From NCBI RefSeq assembly GCF_030816935.1, contig NZ_JAUSYO010000001.1, forward strand, positions 2,356,001 to 2,420,000: a DNA stretch of 64,000 nt, written 5' to 3'. The notes under the pieces are model-generated. The model was not told where the DNA came from. It worked only from the letters and a program-made list of their open reading frames with translations, and searched no databases. Source of the stretch: Arthrobacter sp. B3I9. Its GTDB lineage: Bacteria > Actinomycetota > Actinomycetes > Actinomycetales > Micrococcaceae. Both the position numbers and the translations under genes were made by a program. Numbering within the stretch: position 1 is the stretch's first letter; every line of letters starts with the position of its first letter. Positions 1 through 8,873 of the stretch are shown here, piece after piece.

Positions 1-50
1 GACACTTTCCGCCGTCGCCGCCGGTGGCCTGCCTGGTGCGGTGACCGACG

Positions 51-76
51 ACGACGGCGGCCCGAACCGCCGTCGT
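51..76 (-). terminator. Stem-loop after fabG
   Basis: A perfect 10-bp stem (ACGACGGCGG paired with CCGCCGTCGT) closes a 6-nt loop about 35 nt beyond the fabG stop. There is no strong U-tract on the minus strand, so it may end transcripts weakly or protect a 3' end. Bases 1-50 are too short to assign; a plus-strand gene could end at a TGA at 42-44. The same stem base occurs in two other intergenic hairpins (11316-11363 and 51136-51175). Confidence 0.5.
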
Positions 77-109
77 ACGTCTCCGCCGTCGTCCACCGGA
101 AAGCAGGCC

Positions 110-835
110 CTAGTGACCCATGCCGAGGCCGCCGTCAACCGGGATGACGGCGCCGGAAATGTACGCCGCCTCCGCGCTGGCCACCCAGCGGACGACGTCC
201 GCGACCTCGGACGCCTCGGCGAACCGGCCGGCGGGGACCTTGGACAGGTAGTCCTTCTGGGTCGCCTCGGGCAGCTCGGCCGTCATGTCCGTGTTGATGA
301 AACCGGGCGCCACAACGTTGGCGGTGATGCCGCGGCCGCCGAGTTCGCGGGTCAGCGACCTGGCGATGCCCACGAGGCCCGCCTTGGAGGCGGAGTAGTT
401 GATCTGGCCGGGCGCGCCGTAAAGGCCGGAAACGGAGGAGATCAGGACCACACGTCCCTTGCGCGCGCGGATCATGCCCTTGGACGCCCGCTTGATGACC
501 CGGAAGGCGCCCGTGAGGTTGGTGTCGATCACCGAGGTGAAGTCGTCCTCGCTCATGCGCATCAGCAGGGTGTCCTTGGTGATGCCGGCGTTGGCCACCA
601 GCACCTCGACAGGCCCGTGCGCGGCTTCAACCTCAGCGAAGGCGGCGTCCACCGAAGCCTCATCCGTCACGTCGGCCTTCACGCCGAGGATGCCCTCGGG
701 CAGCTGGGACTCGCTACGGTAGGTGACCGCCACCTTGTCGCCGTTGGCAAGGAAGGATTCCGCGATCGCAAGGCCGATTCCGCGGTTCCCGCCGGTGATC
801 AGGACGCTGCGGCCGGGAGTTGCTGCTTCAGACAT
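110..835 (-). CDS. fabG: 3-oxoacyl-[ACP] reductase, SDR family
   Basis: Cytosolic NADPH-dependent short-chain dehydrogenase, most likely reducing 3-oxoacyl-ACP in type II fatty-acid elongation. It has 241 aa, the usual length. The cofactor motif TGGNRGIG lies at residues 14-21, NAG near 80, the catalytic Ser in SSVSGLYG near 135, and the Tyr/Lys pair in YSASK near 147. The C-terminus reads PVDGGLGMGH, typical of FabG. The frame stays open upstream to 1252, but SDR homology begins at this ATG, which is preceded by GGAGC. It diverges from the DUF3099 gene across 127 bp. Other SDR substrates cannot be excluded from sequence alone. Confidence 0.9.
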   Translation of the reverse strand: MSEAATPGRSVLITGGNRGIGLAIAESFLANGDKVAVTYRSESQLPEGILGVKADVTDEASVDAAFAEVEAAHGPVEVLVANAGITKDTLLMRMSEDDFTSVIDTNLTGAFRVIKRASKGMIRARKGRVVLISSVSGLYGAPGQINYSASKAGLVGIARSLTRELGGRGITANVVAPGFINTDMTAELPEATQKDYLSKVPAGRFAEASEVADVVRWVASAEAAYISGAVIPVDGGLGMGH

Positions 836-962
836 AGTGGGCTCCGGAATTCTGCGGCTGGCGGCGCCGCGCTGGGGGCTGGATTTTCCTGCCTCCGATC
901 TTAGCGCCCGGCCGGTCCACGTTTGGGCGGCTCCTCCGATGGTGCGAGAATTGAAGTAAGCC

Positions 963-1460
963 TTGGAGCGTGATCTGACAGCCTTGACACTCAAAAACCG
1001 ACCCGGTGAAGCGATGCCGGGGGACCCTGATGCGCTTTCCGGCGACAACGAGGTCCACAGCATCACAGACGCCGCGACGCCACACTCGGAAGAGATGCGC
1101 CAGCGGATGATCAAGTATGCCGTCGCCATGGGCATCCGTATGGTGTGCCTCATCCTGATCTTTGCGGTGGACGGCTGGTTCAAGCTTGTCCCCGCGCTCG
1201 GCGCCGTGTTCCTGCCGTGGGTTGCCGTGATCATCGCCAACGGCGGCGACAAGGCGGAGATCCACAGCGACGCCCTGCTGGACTACGTTCCGGTGGGCGA
1301 ACTGGAGGCGCCGGAGGCTGCCGCCGGAGCAGCCGGGGACGCCGGACCGGCAGCCGAGGGCACTGAAGACGCAGGCATGACATTGTTGCAGGGCGAACTG
1401 ATCGACGAAGAGGATGGACTTGCAGACGATGATGGCGACCACGGGCGGGCTGCTTCATGA
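963..1460 (+). CDS. DUF3099 family membrane protein
   Basis: A 165-aa protein if the TTG at 963 is used. An in-frame ATG at 1014 would give 148 aa and is equally plausible. Two hydrophobic segments (around VAMGIRMVCLILIFAVD and LGAVFLPWVAVIIAN) form a hairpin typical of DUF3099, a small actinobacterial inner-membrane family of unknown function. The C-terminal 60 residues are acidic and Ala/Glu/Asp-rich. It opens a tightly packed plus-strand run: its stop overlaps the next start by 4 bp (ATGA), suggesting translational coupling to the small cysteine-containing protein and the SURF1 gene. No enzymatic motif is visible. Confidence 0.8.
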   Translation: MERDLTALTLKNRPGEAMPGDPDALSGDNEVHSITDAATPHSEEMRQRMIKYAVAMGIRMVCLILIFAVDGWFKLVPALGAVFLPWVAVIIANGGDKAEIHSDALLDYVPVGELEAPEAAAGAAGDAGPAAEGTEDAGMTLLQGELIDEEDGLADDDGDHGRAAS

Positions 1461-1738
1461 GCCTGTTTGACCTTGCCGGGAGCGGGGGCCCGGAGGCGGG
1501 GCCGGCCGAAGCGGTGTGTTCGCGGAAGGCGTGCCGGGCGGGAGCCGAATGGCAGCTGCTCTGGAACAACCCGAAAATCCATACGCCGGAGCGGCGGAAG
1601 ATCTGGCTTGCCTGTGGCGAGCACCGCTCCTGGCTCGAGGACTACCTGCAGACCCGCGGCTTGTGGAAAGAAACCCTGGCCCTGCCCTTCGCGCATGCGC
1701 CTGTCGCGCCTGCGCCTGTCACACCTGAGGCCAGCTGA
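1457..1738 (+). CDS. Conserved small actinobacterial protein with paired cysteines
   Basis: A 93-aa soluble protein. Its core has Cys-x4-Cys (CSRKAC), the segment WQLLWNNPKIH, and a Cys-containing LACGEHRSWLEDYLQTR. The three cysteines and a nearby His could hold a metal, but this is inference. Homologues in actinobacteria sit beside SURF1 genes and are often mislabelled acetone carboxylase; I see no carboxylase domain. The start overlaps the DUF3099 stop by 4 bp and the stop abuts the SURF1 start (TGAATG), so the three genes look translationally linked. The function is unknown; proximity to SURF1 hints at a role around cytochrome oxidase. Confidence 0.75.
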   Translation: MSLFDLAGSGGPEAGPAEAVCSRKACRAGAEWQLLWNNPKIHTPERRKIWLACGEHRSWLEDYLQTRGLWKETLALPFAHAPVAPAPVTPEAS

Positions 1739-2614
1739 ATGTACCGCTTCCTTTTTTCCAGCAAATGGCTGGGATATCTGTTGCTGGCCGCCATTTTCGC
1801 CACAGGCTGCGTCTTCCTCGGCCGCTGGCAGATGGACCGCCGCGCCGAGACCCTGGCCGAGATCAACCGCATCACCAGCAACTACTCCGCCGCGCCGGTT
1901 CCCTTTGCCCAGGTGAAGGACCAGTTCAGCAGGCTGGACCCGCAGCGCGAGTGGACCCAGGTGGAGCTGAAGGGCAGCTACGACACCGCGGGCCAGCGCG
2001 TGGTGCGCAACCGCCCGCTCAACGGACAGCCCGGATACGAGGTCGTGGTCCCCTTCCGGCTGGACACAGGTGAGACCGTTGTCATTGACCGCGGCTGGCT
2101 GCCGATCGGTAACGACAACCCCGGCCGGCCGGACTCGGTTCCGGCGCCGCCGGCGGGCAACGTGACCGTCGTCGCGAGGCTCAAGCACGCAGAGCCCGAA
2201 CTGCAGCGTGGAGCGCCGGACGGGCAGCTCGCCTCCATCGACCTTGCCGCCTACTCGTCGCAGCTCGGCTACCCGTTGCTCACCGGCGCCTACGGCCAGC
2301 TGGCGTCGGAAAGCCCTGCGGTGCCGGAGATGCCATTGCCCTTCCCCAAGCCGTCCACGGATGAAGGCACCCACCTGTCCTACTCGCTGCAGTGGTTCGC
2401 CTTCGGGGTGCTGATGTTCATCGGCTTCGGGTATGCGGCGCGGCAGCAGGCCCGCAATGCGGCCATCGATGCGGAGGATGCGGAAGAGTTCGGCGACGCC
2501 GGGTTCCAGCACTCGAGCGCACCGGCGGCCCGCCGTCGGGCGTCTCCGCGGAAGCGGAAGAATGCCACCGCGGAGGAAGAGGAAGACGCCATCCTGGACG
2601 CGCAGGGCTACTGA
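1739..2614 (+). CDS. SURF1 family cytochrome oxidase biogenesis protein
   Basis: A 291-aa membrane protein of the SURF1/Shy1 family, which assists assembly of heme-copper oxidases, probably in heme A insertion. The N-terminal transmembrane helix (residues about 10-28) is followed by the family signature GRWQMDRR. A long extracytoplasmic domain contains VVRNRPLNGQPGYEVVVPF and VDRGWLP-type motifs (here IDRGWLP). A second helix lies near residues 215-235 (LQWFAFGVLMFIGFGYAAR). The charged C-terminal tail is rich in Arg and Glu. It starts directly at the upstream stop. ctaA and ctaB for heme A synthesis lie about 16-20 kb away in this window. Confidence 0.9.
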   Translation: MYRFLFSSKWLGYLLLAAIFATGCVFLGRWQMDRRAETLAEINRITSNYSAAPVPFAQVKDQFSRLDPQREWTQVELKGSYDTAGQRVVRNRPLNGQPGYEVVVPFRLDTGETVVIDRGWLPIGNDNPGRPDSVPAPPAGNVTVVARLKHAEPELQRGAPDGQLASIDLAAYSSQLGYPLLTGAYGQLASESPAVPEMPLPFPKPSTDEGTHLSYSLQWFAFGVLMFIGFGYAARQQARNAAIDAEDAEEFGDAGFQHSSAPAARRRASPRKRKNATAEEEEDAILDAQGY

Positions 2615-2624
2615 GGGAGGCGGC

Positions 2625-3092
2625 ATGTATCCGGAACCGGTAGCGCACGTGAAGCAGGCATTGACCGCGGCGGGCGCCCAGGACACCGTCACCGTGTTCG
2701 AGACCAAGGTCCCGACGGCAGCCGCGGCGGCAACCGCCCTCGGCTGCGAGCTCGCTGCGATCGCCAACTCCCTGGTCTTCGACCTGGAAGGCACTCCCCT
2801 GCTGATCCTGGCCAGCGGCGCCGCCAGGGTGGACGTCCGGAAGGTTGCAGCGCAGCTTGGCGCCAGCAAGATCCGGCGCGCCACGCCGGACTTCGTCCTG
2901 GCCCACACCGGCCAGGAAGTCGGAGGCGTGGCCCCGCTGGGGCATCCGGAAAAGATCCGCACCGTCCTGGACGAGTCGCTGGCGGCCCACCCCCTGCTCT
3001 GGGCCGGGGCCGGCGACCACAACTCGATGTTCTCCATCAGCTACGAGGACCTGCGGCGGATCACCGAAGCGGAAGAAATGCCCGTCCGCTAA
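2625..3092 (+). CDS. YbaK/EbsC-type aminoacyl-tRNA deacylase
   Basis: A 155-aa single-domain protein of the YbaK/ProXp family, which hydrolyses misacylated tRNA (in E. coli YbaK, Cys-tRNA-Pro). The conserved core is recognisable: VFETKVPTAAAAATALGCELAAIANSLVF, then ILASGAARVDVRKVAAQLG, with GVAPLGHP near residue 105. The start ATG at 2625 has a strong GGGAGG just upstream. An open frame extends further 5' but lies inside the SURF1 gene. It is convergent with the ABC-F gene, with a 66-bp palindrome between them. Which mischarged tRNA it clears cannot be told from sequence. Confidence 0.88.
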   Translation: MYPEPVAHVKQALTAAGAQDTVTVFETKVPTAAAAATALGCELAAIANSLVFDLEGTPLLILASGAARVDVRKVAAQLGASKIRRATPDFVLAHTGQEVGGVAPLGHPEKIRTVLDESLAAHPLLWAGAGDHNSMFSISYEDLRRITEAEEMPVR

Positions 3093-3158
3093 CCCAACTG
3101 AGTCGCAGCTGGTGTCGGTTTGGGCGCTGAAAACGACACCAGCTGCGAGGTAGTTGGG
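3093..3158. repeat. Long palindromic intergenic repeat, probable bidirectional terminator
   Basis: It begins at the base after the YbaK stop and ends 4 bp before the ABC-F stop. The inner stem is a perfect 14 bp (3104-3117 with 3134-3147, core CGCAGCTGGTGTCG), followed by a 4x4 internal loop and an outer 7-bp stem CCCAACT/AGTTGGG. The loop of 16 nt contains GGGCGCTG flanked by T and A runs. It fills the whole gap between convergent genes, so bidirectional termination is the simplest role. It resembles dispersed palindromic repeats I recall from Arthrobacter genomes. Confidence 0.8.
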
Positions 3159-3162
3159 TGGC

Positions 3163-4761
<1,599 letters not shown>

Positions 4762-5033
4762 TGCAGCTAAGGCCTTTCACAACAGGGAACGCCGCGGCGC
4801 AACGGAGGAATCTGGAGGGCGCCGGGGCAGTGCGGCCGAGAGCACGGCCTTTCCTATCCTACCGGCCCGGGCCCGGCCGGATGACACGGCCCCCGCTCCG
4901 GGAGGCCGGGCCTTTGGCGGCGGTCTCCAGCATCTTGCGCCCCGCTTAGTGGGGCACCTACAAAAAACCGGGCGCGGGGGCCGCCGTATCGTCGGATGCA
5001 AGAACTGACGCCCTTCAACCTGACAGGACAGCA

Positions 5034-5822
5034 ATGACGCAGACCGGCGGCCCCGCACGCATCCCCGTCCGTACCCCCGCTTCGGGCGGCCCCTCTACGG
5101 GCGGCCTGAAGCCAGCGCGCCGCGGGCCGGCCGCGCGCCGCGGCCGGAACCGGTGGGACGCCACCGACCTCGGGCTGATCGCCGTCTTCGCGGCGCTCGT
5201 GGCCGGTTCGGCTCTCATCGCAGCAATCCCCGTGGGCGGACTCGGGGTTCCCATCACACTGCAGACCCTGGCTGTCATGCTCACAGGGCTGGCCCTCGGC
5301 CCCGGTCGGGCTTTCGCCGCCGTCGGGCTGTACGTCCTCCTGGGACTGGCCGGGCTGCCGATCTTCAGCGGGGGCCGCGGCGGCCTCGGGGTCCTGGCCG
5401 GGCCGTCCGCCGGCTACATCGTGGCCTTCCCCCTGGCCGCCGCGGCAGCGGGCTGGCTGACTGCCGTGGTGCTCCGGCGGACCGCAGGCCGGGCCGGCCG
5501 GCTCCGCGCTGTGCTGTTGTTTCTTGGCGCCATGGTGAGCAGCATCATCTTCGTGCATGGTCTCGGCGTGCTTGGCATGATGGTGAACGCCAAGCTGGAC
5601 TTCTCAAAAGCCTTCCTCACCGATCTCGCCTTCTACCCCGGAGATGTGATCAAGAACGCCCTGGCCGTGACCATCGCGCTGTCCCTGCACAAGGCCTTCC
5701 CGGACCTGTTGCTCCGCCGTGTCCGGCCGGTTGGCAGCTTTCCCGGGGACGCTGCTCCAGGGGACGATGTTCGTGGCGACGATGTTCGTGGCGACGATCT
5801 TGCTGGGAACGACCACGCGTGA
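5034..5822 (+). CDS. bioY: Biotin transporter substrate-binding subunit BioY
   Basis: The S component of the biotin energy-coupling-factor importer, an integral membrane protein that binds biotin. It has 262 aa with about six hydrophobic segments. The family core GGLGVPITLQTLAVMLTGLALGPGRAF and the glycine-rich GLPIFSGGRGGLGVLAGPSAGY are clear. The N-terminal 40 residues are Arg/Pro/Gly-rich and cytoplasmic. The C-terminal tail holds a pentapeptide repeat (GDDVR, GDDVR, GDDLA). The ATG has an AGGACAG ribosome site. It is first of three overlapping genes with bioM and bioN. No biotin-regulator site was recognised upstream. Confidence 0.92.
   Translation: MTQTGGPARIPVRTPASGGPSTGGLKPARRGPAARRGRNRWDATDLGLIAVFAALVAGSALIAAIPVGGLGVPITLQTLAVMLTGLALGPGRAFAAVGLYVLLGLAGLPIFSGGRGGLGVLAGPSAGYIVAFPLAAAAAGWLTAVVLRRTAGRAGRLRAVLLFLGAMVSSIIFVHGLGVLGMMVNAKLDFSKAFLTDLAFYPGDVIKNALAVTIALSLHKAFPDLLLRRVRPVGSFPGDAAPGDDVRGDDVRGDDLAGNDHA
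5763..5807 (+). repeat. 15-bp tandem repeat in the 3' end of bioY
   Basis: Two identical 15-bp units (5763-5777 and 5778-5792, GACGATGTTCGTGGC) are followed by a third diverged copy (5793-5807). The length is a multiple of three, so copy changes keep the frame. It encodes acidic repeats at the BioY C-terminus just before the bioM start. Confidence 0.8.
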
Positions 5823-6562
5823 AGATTCTCCTGGACCGGGTGGCGGTGCGGGTCGGGGCTGACGGCCGCGCGGCACCCAAGACCCTGCTCGAAGGGTTGT
5901 CACTGGAGCTGGTGGAGCGGCGGATCGGCATCATCGGCGCCAACGGTTCCGGGAAGTCCACCCTCCTGCGGCTCCTGAACGGTCTGGTGGCACCCAGCAG
6001 CGGCAGGGTGCTCGTGGGTGGTTCGGATACTGTCCGTGCGGTGCGGGAAGTCCGTCGCCGGGTCGGCTTCGTCTTCACCGATCCGCTGTCCCAGCTGGTG
6101 ATGCCCACCGGCCGCGAGGACGTGGATCTTTCCCTCCGGCGCTCGGTCCGGAATGCTGCGGAGCGGCGGCGGCAGGCTGAGGCCACCCTGGACCGCTTCG
6201 GGTTGCTGCCGCTGGCGGACCAGAGCATTTATGAGCTTTCCGGCGGGGAGCGCCAGCTGATGGCCCTCGCCGCCGTCCTCGCGGTGGACCCGGAGCTGCT
6301 GGTCCTGGACGAGCCCTCCACGCTGCTGGACCTGCGCAACCGGGAACTGCTCCGCCGGACCCTGGCAGGCCTCAGCCAGCAGGTCATTCTGTCCACGCAC
6401 GATCTCGAGCTCGCCCAGGACATGGACCGCGTCCTCGTAGTCGACGCCGGCCGGGTCGTGTTCGACGGCGATCCCGCGCCCGCCGTCGAGCATTACCGCG
6501 CGCTGAGCGCGTCAGGGTCTAAGCCGCCAGTCGGGCACGCGCTGCAAAGGGAGCAGCGGTGA
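5819..6562 (+). CDS. bioM: Biotin ECF importer ATPase BioM
   Basis: A 247-aa ATP-binding subunit energising biotin uptake with BioN and BioY. Walker A is GANGSGKSTLLRLL (about residue 41), the signature ELSGGERQLMAL, Walker B LLVLDEPSTLLDL, and the H-loop region STHDLELAQDMDRV. The GTG start overlaps the bioY stop (GTGA), giving translational coupling, and the stop overlaps the bioN start in the same way. A longer upstream frame is an overlap artefact inside bioY. Placement directly after bioY supports biotin rather than cobalt or thiamine specificity. Confidence 0.9.
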   Translation: MKILLDRVAVRVGADGRAAPKTLLEGLSLELVERRIGIIGANGSGKSTLLRLLNGLVAPSSGRVLVGGSDTVRAVREVRRRVGFVFTDPLSQLVMPTGREDVDLSLRRSVRNAAERRRQAEATLDRFGLLPLADQSIYELSGGERQLMALAAVLAVDPELLVLDEPSTLLDLRNRELLRRTLAGLSQQVILSTHDLELAQDMDRVLVVDAGRVVFDGDPAPAVEHYRALSASGSKPPVGHALQREQR

Positions 6563-7191
6563 GCGGTTCGGGGTTCCTGTTCGCAAACTATGTGCCAGGC
6601 GGGTCCGTGGTGCACCGGGCGCCGCTGTGGCTGAAGTTCCTGCTGGTTCTGGGCTGCGGCATGGCGTCCTTCCTGATCGCGGACTGGACCGTGGCAGCCG
6701 GGATGCTGGCGCTGATGTGCGGACTGTTTCTGCTCAGTGGGGCGGGGCCGGCACGCCTGCTGCGCGCCGTCCGGCCGGTGCTGCCGGTGCTCGCGGTGCT
6801 CGGCCTCTTCCAGTGGTGGCAGCTGGGCGGCCCCACCGCAGCCCGCATCGTGCTGAACGTGCTGGTCTGCATCGTGGCGGCATCCATCCTGACGGCGACG
6901 ACGCCCGTCCAGGCGCTGCTGGACGGGGTAGCGTCCTTGGCCATGCCGTTCCGGGGCTTGGGTGCGGATCCCGAACGCTTCACCCTGACAATCGCCGTCA
7001 TGCTGCGGAGTATCCCGTTCGTCGCAGGTGCCTATTCCAACGTCCGGGATTCCGCGCGCGCCCGCGGCCTGGAACGAAACCCCCGGGCCCTGGTGCTCCC
7101 GGTCTTCATCACCACCGTGGCCTTCGCCCGGCAGACCGGCGAAGCCCTGGCGGCGCGAGGTTTGGGCGAGGCCGAGGACCGGGAAGGCTGA
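6559..7191 (+). CDS. bioN: Biotin ECF importer transmembrane subunit BioN
   Basis: A 210-aa CbiQ/EcfT-type membrane coupling protein. Four or five hydrophobic segments lie between residues 20 and 140 (for example LKFLLVLGCGMASFLIADW and IVLNVLVCIVAASIL). Near residue 165 comes the cytoplasmic coupling motif SARARGLERNP, an Ala-Arg-Gly signature that contacts the ATPase. The GTG start overlaps the bioM stop by 4 bp. It ends the bioYMN operon; a non-coding palindrome array begins 31 bp downstream. Confidence 0.9.
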   Translation: MSGSGFLFANYVPGGSVVHRAPLWLKFLLVLGCGMASFLIADWTVAAGMLALMCGLFLLSGAGPARLLRAVRPVLPVLAVLGLFQWWQLGGPTAARIVLNVLVCIVAASILTATTPVQALLDGVASLAMPFRGLGADPERFTLTIAVMLRSIPFVAGAYSNVRDSARARGLERNPRALVLPVFITTVAFARQTGEALAARGLGEAEDREG

Positions 7192-7221
7192 GACCGGTCT
7201 GCGGTGTTCTTCCACGGGAAG

Positions 7222-7644
7222 GGACATGCCCTCCCCTGCCCGCGGACAATGAGCATAGTGCCGCTATGCCCACTGCTCGGGCCCAGGAATGAGCATGTTC
7301 CCCGGGGCGAAGCGCCAGGAATGAGCATGTCCCGTGGGTCGTCGGCGCAGGACATACTCTCCCCCTTGGTGCCCCACGGGACATGCCCTCCCTTGCCCGC
7401 GGACATTGGACATAGTGGCATCGTGTCCGTGGCTCAGGCCTAAGAATGAGCATGTCCTCCCGGCCAAGGGCCCAAGAATGAGCATGCCCGTTGCTCAGAC
7501 TGAAGAATGAGCATGTCCCCTGGGCGCGGACTGAAAAATGAGCAAGTCCCGTGGGCGCGAACTCCGCAAATGGGCATGTCCCGCGCTCCCCGCACCGGAA
7601 AAACGGGCATGTCCCTTCGCCGCGCCCCACGAATGAGCATGTCC
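7222..7644. repeat. Array 1: phased RRRCATGYYY palindromes with two split elements
   Basis: This fills the 464-bp gap between convergent bioN and the thiolase gene. The 10-bp palindromic cores (GAGCATGTCC, GGACATGCCC, GGGCATGTCC and relatives) start at 7222, 7291, 7323, 7350 (degenerate), 7379, 7448, 7480, 7509, 7540 (CAAG variant), 7572, 7605 and 7635. Two 21-bp split elements start at 7251 and 7408: the left half is GAGCATA or GGACATA and the right half is TATGCCC or CGTGTCC. Start-to-start distances are 29, 40, 32, 27, 29, 29, 40, 32, 29, 31, 32, 33 and 30 bp. The order 29-40-32 occurs twice, and the segments at 7222-7271 and 7379-7428 are near copies, so part of the array was duplicated. 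Several cores are preceded by A/G-rich AGAAT or GGAAT. Nothing here looks coding. Confidence 0.9.
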
Positions 7645-7655
7645 CTAAGGGAAGG

Positions 7656-8873
7656 TCAGGGGAACCTGCGGTATTCCAGCAGCGCGGCCGTGCCCATGCC
7701 CCCGGCGCTGCTGATCAGGGCCAGGGCCAGCTGGCCTTGCACCCCGGCGCGGCGGGCCTGGGCCAGCACCCGGGTGACGAGGACCGCTCCCGAGGCGCCG
7801 TAGGCGTGGCCGAGGGCCAGCGCTCCGCCGTCAACGTTGGCCCGTGCCGGGTCGATGCCGAGCCGTTCGAGGCAGGCGATCGTCTGGGACGCGAACGCCT
7901 CGTTGAACTCGACCAGGCCGAGGTCCGCTCCGGTCATGCCGTGCGCGGCGAGCAGGCGTTCCCCCGCGGCGGCCGCGCCGATGCCGAGCAGCCGGGGGTC
8001 CACGCCGGCTGTGTCCGTCCCCAGCACCAGCAGGCCGTCGCGGGGCCCCAGCTCGCGGGCACGCCCCATCGAAGTGACCACGACGGCGGAGGCAGCGTCC
8101 GCGTCGAAGCAGGAGTTCCCGGCCGTGACGGAACCCCCGGAAACGAACGCCGGCGGGAACCGTGCCAGAACGTGCGCGGTCAGTCCGCGGCGGGGTCCGT
8201 CGTCGGCCGTCACGGTGTGGGAACCGCCCGGCCCGGAGGACATGTCCAGCGGAACGATTTCCGCGTCGAACGTGCCGGAGGCGGCTGCGGCGAGGGCCCG
8301 TTGGTGGCTGCGCAACGCCAATTCATCCTGCCGCTCCCTGCCCACTCGGAAATGTTCGGCCACGTTTTCGGCAGCGGCACCCATGTCCGGATCACCGAAG
8401 GCGGCCGGCACGAACTGTGCGCGCGAAAAGAATTCCGGCTCACCTGCACTGTTCCGGTGCGCGCGGAGCGGCGCGGTGCTGACGCTTTCCACCCCGCCGG
8501 CCAGGTACACCGCGCCGCCCCCGGCAGCCACCAGCCGCGAGGCGAGTGCGATCGCGTCCAGCCCGGAGCCGCACTGCCGGTCCACAGTCAGGCCGGGAAC
8601 GCCGACCGGCAGGCCCGCCTCGAGCGCGGCGAGGCGGGCCACGTTCCCGCCGCCGCCCACGGCATTGCCAATCACGACGTCGGCCACCGCATCCGCGGGC
8701 ACGCCCGTCTCGACCAGGAGGCTGCGCAGGACCGGGGCCAGCAGTTCATGGGCGCGCAGCGAGGCCAGAGCGCCGTTGGCGCGGCAGACCGGGGTCCGGC
8801 GGGCCGCGATGATGACGGGCTGCCGGTCCTCCGGAAGGTCCTCCGCAAGGACCGCCGTGCGGGGCTCAGCCAA
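7656..8873 (-). CDS. Thiolase family acyltransferase with atypical active site
   Basis: A 405-aa thiolase-fold enzyme. The nucleophile Cys is in DRQCGSGLDAI (about residue 99). The NEAF motif is present as FNEAFASQ, and the His is in ALGHAYGASGA. The C-terminal catalytic cysteine, normally in C-x-G-G-G-x-G, is replaced: the stretch reads ISSAGGMGTA. Canonical thiolysis needs both cysteines, so the reaction may differ, for example a condensation. The start is TTG at 8873, overlapping the 3' end of the upstream ligase by 8 bp, so the two are co-translated and probably act in one acyl-CoA pathway. The product is unknown. Its 3' end lies 11 bp from palindrome array 1. Confidence 0.85.
   Translation of the reverse strand: MAEPRTAVLAEDLPEDRQPVIIAARRTPVCRANGALASLRAHELLAPVLRSLLVETGVPADAVADVVIGNAVGGGGNVARLAALEAGLPVGVPGLTVDRQCGSGLDAIALASRLVAAGGGAVYLAGGVESVSTAPLRAHRNSAGEPEFFSRAQFVPAAFGDPDMGAAAENVAEHFRVGRERQDELALRSHQRALAAAASGTFDAEIVPLDMSSGPGGSHTVTADDGPRRGLTAHVLARFPPAFVSGGSVTAGNSCFDADAASAVVVTSMGRARELGPRDGLLVLGTDTAGVDPRLLGIGAAAAGERLLAAHGMTGADLGLVEFNEAFASQTIACLERLGIDPARANVDGGALALGHAYGASGAVLVTRVLAQARRAGVQGQLALALISSAGGMGTAALLEYRRFP

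Noticed and set aside
1457..1738. Acetone carboxylase subunit
   Set aside because: A label often attached to this small family, but at 93 aa and without any carboxylase motif there is no support.
7109..7630. Open reading frames on both strands through palindrome array 1, with repeated MSMS or GHAHS-like residues
   Set aside because: The residues simply translate the repeated ATGAGCATGTCC-type core; there is no domain, codon bias or start signal, and the frames shift with spacing.
7222..7644. CRISPR array
   Set aside because: The conserved part is only 10 bp and palindromic, the spacers are partly related, and there are no cas genes.
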